Of a stretch of 64,000 bases of DNA, positions 51,562-57,499 are shown one piece after another. This DNA is from a virus. Both the position numbers and the translations under genes were made by a program. The stretch's first letter is position 1, and the number at the start of each line of letters is the position of its first letter. The stretch lies in IMG/VR virus record IMGVR_UViG_3300046804_004208, positions 39,862-103,861 of that record. The stretch is one strand, 5' to 3'. The notes below the pieces were generated by a model. That model saw only the letters and a list, made by a program, of their open reading frames with translations, searched no databases and had not been told where the DNA came from.

Positions 51562-51769
51562 TCTACATAACTTTTTTAAATTTTATGATGATAGAAACCC
51601 AAGTCATATCAAGGCAGTTCAATGGTTAGAAGACAATCTTCCTAATGATTATCTTGAAGATAATGCTGATTGGGCAGAAATTTATAGAGGTAAGGGTGGT
51701 GGATCATCTGCTGCTTCTGCTCCTGCTGGAGATGTATGTCCACATTGTGGTAAATCTCTGGGAAAGTAA
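51548..51769 (+). CDS. DLHNFFK module protein, 0-frame part of a frameshifted lysozyme
   Basis: 73 aa. VDLHNFFKFYDDRNPSHIKA, VQWLEDNLPNDYLEDNADW, a GGGSSAASAPAG linker and a zinc-ribbon-like end VCPHCGKSLGK. The module equals that of the upstream peptidase. The strong RBS ggagg is 7 nt before the ATG. It stops at TAA immediately after GGGAAAG. The -1 frame then continues the same Ser/Ala/Pro linker into a lysozyme domain, so this ORF is probably the N-terminus of a 244-aa fusion. Confidence 0.75.
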   Translation: MARVDLHNFFKFYDDRNPSHIKAVQWLEDNLPNDYLEDNADWAEIYRGKGGGSSAASAPAGDVCPHCGKSLGK

Positions 51770-51803
51770 GTAGCGGCAGTGGTGCTTCTGCTCCTGCTGT
51801 CGC
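51760..51803 (+). promoter_or_regulatory. Candidate programmed -1 frameshift signal
   Basis: Slippery heptamer G-GGA-AAG at 51760-51766 in the 0 frame, followed by TAA. After a 6-nt spacer, GCGGCAG (51773-51779) pairs with CTGTCGC (51797-51803), 7 bp with one G-U, extendable by two wobbles and one G-C. The same heptamer drives the lambda gpG-T frameshift. Confidence 0.7.
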
Positions 51804-51825
51804 AAGTGGTGCTGACGATGTTCCA

Positions 51826-52281
51826 ATGATGGGCATTAAGTTAATCAAGGAATTTGAAGGATGTCATTTATCGGCATATCCTGATCCTTTAACTGGTGGT
51901 CTTCCAATCACGATTGGTTGGGGTTCTACTAGAAATAAGAATGGGCAACCATTCCAAATGGGTGATAAGATTACCCAGCAAGAAGCAGATGAACTGCTAA
52001 TCAGTCAGTGCAAGAATCAATTCCTTCCTGCACTACGTAAAATCCCACATTGGAACGAGATGTCAGATGGAAAAAGAGGAGCTTTGCTCAGCTTTGCTTA
52101 TAATCTTGGTGCCGGTTTTTACGGTGGTGATAACTTTAATACTATTACTAAACGCTTGAAGAATAAAGAATGGGACTTAGTTCCCGATGCTTTATACCTA
52201 TACAGAAATCCTGGTTCAAATGTAGAAGCAGGACTTGCACGTAGGAGAAAAGCAGAAGGTGAAGCTTGGAAAAAAGGTTAA
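51826..52281 (+). CDS. GH24 (T4-type) lysozyme domain
   Basis: 151 aa from ATG 51826, but the frame is open from 51754 and probably entered by -1 frameshifting. The catalytic triad of T4 lysozyme is present with the same spacing: E11 in FEGCHLSAYPD, D20, and Thr in PITIGWGST. C-terminal RRRKAEGEAWKKG. No RBS in front of the ATG. Muramidase for lysis or entry. Confidence 0.88.
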   Translation: MMGIKLIKEFEGCHLSAYPDPLTGGLPITIGWGSTRNKNGQPFQMGDKITQQEADELLISQCKNQFLPALRKIPHWNEMSDGKRGALLSFAYNLGAGFYGGDNFNTITKRLKNKEWDLVPDALYLYRNPGSNVEAGLARRRKAEGEAWKKG

Positions 52282-52299
52282 CTTCACTTACTACCTAAA

Positions 52300-52716
52300 A
52301 TGGACAACAAAACTAAAAAAAGGGAAACTTGTATGAACACAGTGATCCGTGTTGCTATTCTTGGTTGGGCTGCTGCTCTTTTGACTGCAAGTTATGCAGG
52401 TGCTTTATCTAAGATGGACCCAACATTTATTGCGACTGTCTTTACAGCATCAGCTGCTACCTTTGGTATTAATACTATGAAGAAAGGTGATGACGATGAT
52501 GATAAAAAAGAAGAACCAAAAAGGGAAGAGTTTGTAGAAACTCCTCCTACACCACCAGAACCAGTTTGGGAAGAACCAGTTCAAAGAAGAACTGAAGAAC
52601 TACCTTTAGTTGATACTGGTTACTCTGAAGCATCAGATTCTTCACTTGAAGAACGAGTTGAAGCACTTGAAGCAAAAGTTGATGAAGAAAAACCATTTCA
52701 AAGAGGAGACCTCTGA
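52300..52716 (+). CDS. Holin-like membrane protein
   Basis: 138 aa, or 127 if it starts at the ATG at 52333. Two hydrophobic segments (VIRVAILGWAAALLTASYAG; FIATVFTASAATFGINTM) separated by a short loop, then an Asp/Lys cluster and a long acidic tail with a heptad end (LEERVEALEAKVDE). Topology fits a two-span holin. It follows the lysozyme by 18 bp. Confidence 0.65.
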   Translation: MDNKTKKRETCMNTVIRVAILGWAAALLTASYAGALSKMDPTFIATVFTASAATFGINTMKKGDDDDDKKEEPKREEFVETPPTPPEPVWEEPVQRRTEELPLVDTGYSEASDSSLEERVEALEAKVDEEKPFQRGDL

Positions 52717-52823
52717 TGTCTAAGTCACCTAATAAAGGTAAGAAAGGTTCTGCTAATAATAAGAAGCAGAATTCGGGTAATGCAACTGCCAAAAAGGCAA
52801 AAAATGGAGGTAAGAAAAAGTAA
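52716..52823 (+). CDS. 35-aa lysine-rich mini-protein
   Basis: MSKSPNKGKKGSANNKKQNS then GNATAKKAKNGGKKK. Start overlaps the preceding stop; its stop overlaps the next ATG (TAATG). The GGAGGTAAG at its 3' end can serve as the next RBS. Shares the GGKKK ending with the mini-ORF at 53973. Confidence 0.5.
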   Translation: MSKSPNKGKKGSANNKKQNSGNATAKKAKNGGKKK

Positions 52824-52987
52824 TGTTACTAGAAATTTTAATTGCTGGTAATGTTATGATTGGACCAAATTTATGTCAAGTTGACTATATTCATAATGGA
52901 CAACTTTATACTGCTGAATACAAATGCCACGAGAATGGAACACTCCTAAAAGAGAGTGTTGGAACGGACCAATCCACAACATTCTGA
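52823..52987 (+). CDS. 54-aa small protein
   Basis: MLLEILIAGNVMIGPNLCQV then DYIHNGQLYTAEYKCHENGT. A short hydrophobic start and two Cys; possibly exported or membrane-linked. Overlaps neighbours on both sides. Confidence 0.5.
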   Translation: MLLEILIAGNVMIGPNLCQVDYIHNGQLYTAEYKCHENGTLLKESVGTDQSTTF

Positions 52988-53124
52988 AAGCAATAGATAA
53001 TCACACCCGCCTTCATATGGAGACGGGTGATTTTTGGCATGAAGAACAGGCCCAGATGTTGAGAAAGTATGTAAAAGACTTGAAAGTCTGGATACACAAA
53101 CAAGAAGGATGGTGGGATGAATGA
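52924..53124 (+). CDS. 66-aa Trp/His-rich protein
   Basis: MPREWNTPKRECWNGPIHNI then LKAIDNHTRLHMETGDFWHE; charged helices rich in Trp. Overlaps the previous ORF by 64 bp and the metalloprotease by 4 bp. Unnamed. Confidence 0.55.
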   Translation: MPREWNTPKRECWNGPIHNILKAIDNHTRLHMETGDFWHEEQAQMLRKYVKDLKVWIHKQEGWWDE

Positions 53125-53867
53125 AAAAATTCCTCACAGCAATCGGTTTATCTTTAACTTTAAGTCTTCCAGCAATCGCAAATTCACTTCAACCAAAACA
53201 ACCTACAGTAAGACCTTATAGTTTAGAGGCAATGGGTTGTATGATACTTTTAGAATGCACTGAAGGTATAGAAAAATTATCAGCAGAAACAGAATTTTTA
53301 AAAGACCCAGACTTTGATCCTTTCAGAGAAGAAATAGTTAGGATTATAACTGCTCTTAATAAACTTGAAGTCCCTGTTTATGTTGCTCCAGAAAGATATT
53401 TTACGCCAAGAACTGTAGGACTTTATAAACCAAACTACAATCGTTTCTTCATCAATGAAACTCTATTAAAGGATGAAAGAGAGTTTCTTGGAACTCTAAG
53501 ACATGAAGGTTGGCATGTTGTTCAAGATGCTATGGGTGGTGGATTAAATACTGCATTTATGGCACAAGTTCATCAGGATAGTGAAATACCTGCTTGGGTG
53601 ATGAAAAATACAAGATTAACTTATGAGTCAATGATGCAGAGTCGTGCAGTTCCTTGGGAGGCAGATGCAAACTGGGCAGAGGAGCAACTCAATCAAACTG
53701 CTAGATATCTTGAAATGGCAGCAGAAAGACCATTATGGGAACAAGTTGCACCAACTCCACTTACAAAAGATTGGTTGATTGGATGTGGGTGGATGAAACC
53801 ACAAGATGGTTTGTATCCTTATTATCCAAACAAAAAAGTTCAGTATTGCACAGAGGGTAAGTATTAA
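53121..53867 (+). CDS. Secreted HExxH metalloprotease-like protein
   Basis: 248 aa with a clear signal peptide MKKFLTAIGLSLTLSLPAIA (cleavage after about residue 21). Zinc-site-like LRHEGWHVVQDAMGGG near residue 134 (H-E-G-W-H). C-terminal paired Cys and WxxPQDGLYPYYP. Sec export to the periplasm is expected. Located after the lysis genes; target unknown. Confidence 0.75.
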   Translation: MKKFLTAIGLSLTLSLPAIANSLQPKQPTVRPYSLEAMGCMILLECTEGIEKLSAETEFLKDPDFDPFREEIVRIITALNKLEVPVYVAPERYFTPRTVGLYKPNYNRFFINETLLKDEREFLGTLRHEGWHVVQDAMGGGLNTAFMAQVHQDSEIPAWVMKNTRLTYESMMQSRAVPWEADANWAEEQLNQTARYLEMAAERPLWEQVAPTPLTKDWLIGCGWMKPQDGLYPYYPNKKVQYCTEGKY

Positions 53868-53992
53868 TGGATCAGTTCCCTTGGGGAGTAGTTATAATAT
53901 TGTCTTGTGGACTTATTTTTACTGCTTACATAATTTACTACATATTAAAGTTAGCACACGAGGAGATGAAAAATGGTAAAGTGGATACATAA
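53867..53992 (+). CDS. 41-aa membrane mini-protein
   Basis: MDQFPWGVVIILSCGLIFTA then YIIYYILKLAHEEMKNGKVD; one membrane helix. Start overlaps the preceding stop by one base and its end overlaps the next ORF. Confidence 0.55.
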   Translation: MDQFPWGVVIILSCGLIFTAYIIYYILKLAHEEMKNGKVDT

Positions 53993-54050
53993 AGATGGTA
54001 AATCTAGACCAGACAAAAGAACACTTAAAAAAGGTGGTAAGAAAAAATGA
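53973..54050 (+). CDS. 25-aa lysine-rich mini-ORF
   Basis: MVKWIHKDGKSRPDKRTLKK then GGKKK. Shares the lysine-rich GGKKK end with the 52716 ORF. The stop overlaps the next ATG (ATGA). Small enough that coding status is uncertain. Confidence 0.4.
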   Translation: MVKWIHKDGKSRPDKRTLKKGGKKK

Positions 54051-54268
54051 AACATCTAAGTCTGATACTATCAATCACGAGTCTAAGCATTAGTGCTGCG
54101 ATTGGTGTGGGAGCATATATCACATATCAAAAAGCACAGAAGATTTTAGATAATCCAGAAGAGTTTGTTGGTGCTGTTGTAGAGAAACAAGTCTCTAAAG
54201 CATTTGAAAAATTACCGATTCCAGGCATCTCAAAACTAAATAAGAAAGAGTTTAGATTACCATTCTAA
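54047..54268 (+). CDS. 73-aa membrane-anchored protein
   Basis: N-terminal hydrophobic helix (LSLILSITSLSISAAIGVGA) and a helical tail QKAQKILDNPEEFVGAVVEK. Likely inner-membrane anchored. Overlaps both neighbours by 1-4 bp. Confidence 0.62.
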   Translation: MKHLSLILSITSLSISAAIGVGAYITYQKAQKILDNPEEFVGAVVEKQVSKAFEKLPIPGISKLNKKEFRLPF

Positions 54269-54699
54269 TGTCGGAAAAGGATCCATACGTTTATAGAATT
54301 AAATCAGTTGGTAGAGTTGTAGATGGCGATACCATTGATGCTGACATTGATTTGGGGTTTGATATCAGTCTCACTAAGCGAATTCGTCTTGCTGGAGTTG
54401 ATACGCCAGAAAGCAGAACAACAGATAAAGCAGAAAAAGCACTTGGATTAGATGCTAAACATTGGTTGAAGCATCGTTTAGAAGAAGCAAAAGACATTAT
54501 TATTCGCACACAACTTCCAGACTCTACTGAGAAGTATGGAAGAATTATTGGACAACTTTATATCAATGGTGAAGATGCTTCTCTCAATAATCAAATGATT
54601 AGTGAAGGATATGCTCTTGCTTATGATGGTGGAACAAAGGATAAGAACTGGGAACCACTTAAAGAAATCAGAAGGAAAAACGGAACTCTTGTAGAATGA
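54268..54699 (+). CDS. Thermonuclease (SNase-like)
   Basis: 143 aa. VGRVVDGDTIDADIDLGFDI, RIRLAGVDTPESRTTDKAEK and TEKYGRIIGQLYINGEDASL give the Asp, Arg and Glu of the staphylococcal-nuclease site. No signal peptide. Degrades DNA/RNA; frequent in cyanophages beside small membrane proteins. Confidence 0.92.
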   Translation: MSEKDPYVYRIKSVGRVVDGDTIDADIDLGFDISLTKRIRLAGVDTPESRTTDKAEKALGLDAKHWLKHRLEEAKDIIIRTQLPDSTEKYGRIIGQLYINGEDASLNNQMISEGYALAYDGGTKDKNWEPLKEIRRKNGTLVE

Positions 54700-54896
54700 T
54701 TTATTTCAATATTGTTAGACTATTCATTATTATCTGGGCAGCATTTATGATTTCTGCTGTTGAATCTGTTGCCATTAGAACAGAAGGGCAGGTAGAACTG
54801 GAAAGTACAAGTCGTGATGCTTATGCTAAAGTGCTTGTTCTTGCAGTCGGTTCTTTTCTTGGTGATGCTGCTTTTAAGTTAAAGAATAAAAAATGA
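54696..54896 (+). CDS. 66-aa two-segment membrane protein
   Basis: VRLFIIIWAAFMISAVESVA and AKVLVLAVGSFLGDAAFKLK; polar loop between. Overlaps neighbours by 4 bp on each side. Holin-like size, function unknown. Confidence 0.62.
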   Translation: MIYFNIVRLFIIIWAAFMISAVESVAIRTEGQVELESTSRDAYAKVLVLAVGSFLGDAAFKLKNKK

Positions 54897-55126
54897 AACT
54901 TCTTATCTTAGATGCATTGATAGTTCTAAGATTATTAACGAATGATGGTATGATGCTTGAGAATAGAAGACCTATTCCTAAAAGACAACCACCAGAGGTG
55001 ATCCGTTTTGTTAGGAGACCAGCACAAAGAGGACGTAAAAAATCATTACAATTTGATATAACTTTATTAAATAGTAAAGATTTGTTTAAGGTGTTACAAA
55101 ATGACCACGGCACCAGCAAAAGATAA
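54893..55126 (+). CDS. 77-aa basic protein
   Basis: Hydrophobic start (KLLILDALIVLRLLTNDG) then Arg/Lys/Pro-rich middle (RRPIPKRQPPEVIRFVRRPA). Overlaps the next ORF by 26 bp. Unnamed. Confidence 0.5.
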   Translation: MKLLILDALIVLRLLTNDGMMLENRRPIPKRQPPEVIRFVRRPAQRGRKKSLQFDITLLNSKDLFKVLQNDHGTSKR

Positions 55127-55235
55127 ACGTAAAGAAGAGAAGGATAATATCTTTCTTGAAATTCTTTCCAACGTTTTGATTCAATTACCAGTTATGATTA
55201 TTATGTGGATTATCTCTAAGTTTAATTGGGATTAA
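55101..55235 (+). CDS. 44-aa tail-anchored membrane protein
   Basis: Charged N-terminus MTTAPAKDKRKEEKDNIFLE and a C-terminal membrane helix (VLIQLPVMIIMWIISKF). Last gene of the + block; its stop overlaps the convergent minus-strand gene by 4 bp. Confidence 0.55.
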   Translation: MTTAPAKDKRKEEKDNIFLEILSNVLIQLPVMIIMWIISKFNWD

Positions 55236-56107
55236 ATTGATAATCTAGCAGATAATTTTTTAGCAACTTTTTTAGCAGGGGCAAAGAGAGACTTAAATCT
55301 TTCTTTTCCTTCTTTTGTGAACTTATCTTTGATTACATCATCAATAATAATTTTGTTATCAATTTCATAGAGAGTATTGATTTCAACTTGGTCACGAATG
55401 TATTGTTCTACATTGGATACTTGTTCTACTAAACGTGTTCCATCGGCAGAATATTCAAATATATCAATATGTCCACCTTCTGCTAGGACATAATGTAGCA
55501 CTGGCTTGACTTGTTTGATTTTAATCTTAAACTTATTCTTTGTTGCTTCTTTGATGATTGGTTCTGCTGCATTCTTCAGAGCATTTAGAACAGTTGTTGA
55601 TGCTATCGTAGCAGCAGTTGTAACTACTGCGACAGCACCAGACGTAGCAACAAGAGAAGGATCAGGTAAATTAATATCGACTCCATATACAGAAAATGTG
55701 GGGGTTGTTGGTTTTTCTGCAGGTATTTCTGCAATAGGTGTTTGAGATGGAGGGGTTTGAGCAACCTGAGGAAGTTGAGGGGGAGGGGTAGTATCTGGTA
55801 ACCCTCTTTCTTTTGGTTTTTCTTCCTGTTGTTGCTTTTCTCTTTCTGCTTTTACTGCAGCATCAAACTCTGCTTGAGTTGGAACATTAATGACTGGATA
55901 TGGTATCCCTGTATTTGGTACATCAACAATAGGAACTTCTAACCCACGAACAACCGGTGCTTCAACACTACGAAGTGCTGGTTTTTCTATAGTAGAAATT
56001 ACAGAAGGACCAGCAATTCTATTGATATTTGAATTTGGAACATTAATCGGATTATTTCCGATTATAGGTCTTAAACTAGAAGCATCAATTGGTTTTATTG
56101 GTTCCAT
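55232..56107 (-). CDS. Pro-rich protein with central hydrophobic segment
   Basis: 291 aa. The N-terminal half has IPxVDVP/IPYPVINVP-type repeats and a Pro/Gln-rich linker. A central helix (VATSGAVAVVTTAATIASTT) is followed by a basic, then folded C-terminal domain (VLAEGGHIDIFEYSADGTRL). Last gene of the minus operon. Resembles a virion or envelope-spanning protein; not named. Confidence 0.68.
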   Translation of the reverse strand: MEPIKPIDASSLRPIIGNNPINVPNSNINRIAGPSVISTIEKPALRSVEAPVVRGLEVPIVDVPNTGIPYPVINVPTQAEFDAAVKAEREKQQQEEKPKERGLPDTTPPPQLPQVAQTPPSQTPIAEIPAEKPTTPTFSVYGVDINLPDPSLVATSGAVAVVTTAATIASTTVLNALKNAAEPIIKEATKNKFKIKIKQVKPVLHYVLAEGGHIDIFEYSADGTRLVEQVSNVEQYIRDQVEINTLYEIDNKIIIDDVIKDKFTKEGKERFKSLFAPAKKVAKKLSARLSI

Positions 56108-56672
56108 TTACCACGTCCTCAACCTTTGGATATTTCACAACAACATCTGCACAGATCTTGTAGTAAGGACTTTCTGGATGAAACATAATTCCAGATTTAT
56201 ATGCTTCACCGCACTTTAATAATCTAACTAATTCAAAGTCTAGTCTTGCTTTGTCAGTTTCTGCTTGCTGTCTAGCAATTTCAGTTGCTGCTCTTTTCTT
56301 ACATAATTCCATTAGGTTCCCATCTAAAGGAATGTTAAGACCAGCGGAAATCCCCCAGTTACCATTGCGTGTTGCAAAGGTTTCTGGATCATCACTATTA
56401 TTACCACTATTCATTAAGAATGGAGACACTGAGAACGTTGCTCCTTGACAACTAACCCCCGACCCGTAGGTATTAACTGCATATGGACCCTGCAATACCT
56501 GAACCGCCTGGTTAGTGACGTTTCCAGTAGCACTAGCAGAAGGACCAGCAATATTGGTGTTACTAGGAGCGGGAGTACTTTGTGCATTTGCAACTCCTGC
56601 AAATGAGATTATTGTGTAAAGACAGAGATTGATGTAGTGGTTGATTGAGTTTCTGTAGTGCGATCTATCCAT
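56085..56672 (-). CDS. Secreted Asn/Gly-rich protein
   Basis: 195 aa. A hydrophobic segment ending in FAGVANAQS fits a signal peptide (about residues 12-30). The mature part has TNIAGPSASATGNVTNQAVQ and SGVSCQGATFSVSPFL, then a helical region KKRAATEIARQQAETDKARL and a paired Cys (CGEAYKSG, YKICADVVV). Overlaps the upstream gene by 64 bp. Confidence 0.65.
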   Translation of the reverse strand: MDRSHYRNSINHYINLCLYTIISFAGVANAQSTPAPSNTNIAGPSASATGNVTNQAVQVLQGPYAVNTYGSGVSCQGATFSVSPFLMNSGNNSDDPETFATRNGNWGISAGLNIPLDGNLMELCKKRAATEIARQQAETDKARLDFELVRLLKCGEAYKSGIMFHPESPYYKICADVVVKYPKVEDVVNGTNKTN

Positions 56673-56968
56673 GTTTCTTTAGCCAATCCAGGTCCGAGGT
56701 ATGTTTCACTGAACTGGAAAGGAGCACCAGGAGTTATGATGCTATAGTTTGCCCCAGGAGCAGGAGTCCCAGGGATGTTGATATTTGTTCCAGTTACAGT
56801 ATAAGATTCACCAGTTGTATATTCAACTTGACGAATTGTTTCTATTACTTTTGTTGTTGATTCTGTAGTTGCATTGATTGTACCCCTAGTAAAATTAGGC
56901 ACAACATTTTCTGCTAGGGTAGGTGAAGAAAACCCTAGCAGGAATAAACCTGCTAGGATATGTCTCAT
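56609..56968 (-). CDS. Secreted beta-rich protein, paralogue A
   Basis: 119 aa, signal peptide MRHILAGLFLLGFSSPTLAE. Mature part: ESYTVTGTNINIPGTPAPGA and GAPFQFSETYLGPGLAKETW. The same YxVxGxNI...G..FxFSET framework occurs in the next upstream gene. Starts 4 bp inside that gene's end. Confidence 0.68.
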   Translation of the reverse strand: MRHILAGLFLLGFSSPTLAENVVPNFTRGTINATTESTTKVIETIRQVEYTTGESYTVTGTNINIPGTPAPGANYSIITPGAPFQFSETYLGPGLAKETWIDRTTETQSTTTSISVFTQ

Positions 56969-57456
56969 TTGAATACGCTCAGTTCAATACTACGTTGTGC
57001 AGTTGCTGTGGTTCCTGCACCACCAGCAGTAACTGTAGGAACACCAGTTCCACTTAGAGTACCAGCAAGAGTTCCTTTTTCTCCACCAGGTTGAGTAATA
57101 GTATCTCCATAAAGATTTGGAGATCCAACAACACCATTAGTGACAGTTTGGGAAGTTAAAGGAACATCACCAACAATACCAGTTTCTGAAAATGTAAACG
57201 CTTGTCCATTGGTATTGATACCATAGGTTCCATCAGTGATAGAAGCAGGAGCAGTTGTAGAACCAGTTGATAAACCACCAAGAGTAGTTACATCAATATT
57301 TGATCCTGAGACGGAATATGAACTACCAATTCTGGTTGATTGAATCGCAGCACCATCAACTTTTAATTGAACAGAATCAGTAATTCTTGATGTGATTTCA
57401 GCAGCATTAACTGGAATAGTGAAGAATAACGAAAAGGCTAGAATGAGTCTTTTCAT
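56965..57456 (-). CDS. Secreted beta-rich protein, paralogue B
   Basis: 163 aa, signal peptide MKRLILAFSLFFTIPVNAAE. SSYSVSGSNIDVTTLGGLST, then GINTNGQAFTFSETGIVGDV. Gly/Thr-rich C-terminus. Probably surface or periplasmic. Duplicated with the protein at 56609. Confidence 0.68.
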   Translation of the reverse strand: MKRLILAFSLFFTIPVNAAEITSRITDSVQLKVDGAAIQSTRIGSSYSVSGSNIDVTTLGGLSTGSTTAPASITDGTYGINTNGQAFTFSETGIVGDVPLTSQTVTNGVVGSPNLYGDTITQPGGEKGTLAGTLSGTGVPTVTAGGAGTTATAQRSIELSVFK

Positions 57457-57485
57457 TTTTCTTATTTTGTGATAAACACTACTGC

Positions 57486-57493
57486 TATTTATT
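57486..57493 (-). promoter_or_regulatory. Late promoter-like octamer (AATAAATA), minus strand
   Basis: AATAAATA on the minus strand, 29 bp before the secreted-protein operon. Confidence 0.45.
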
Positions 57494-57499
57494 GTAAAA

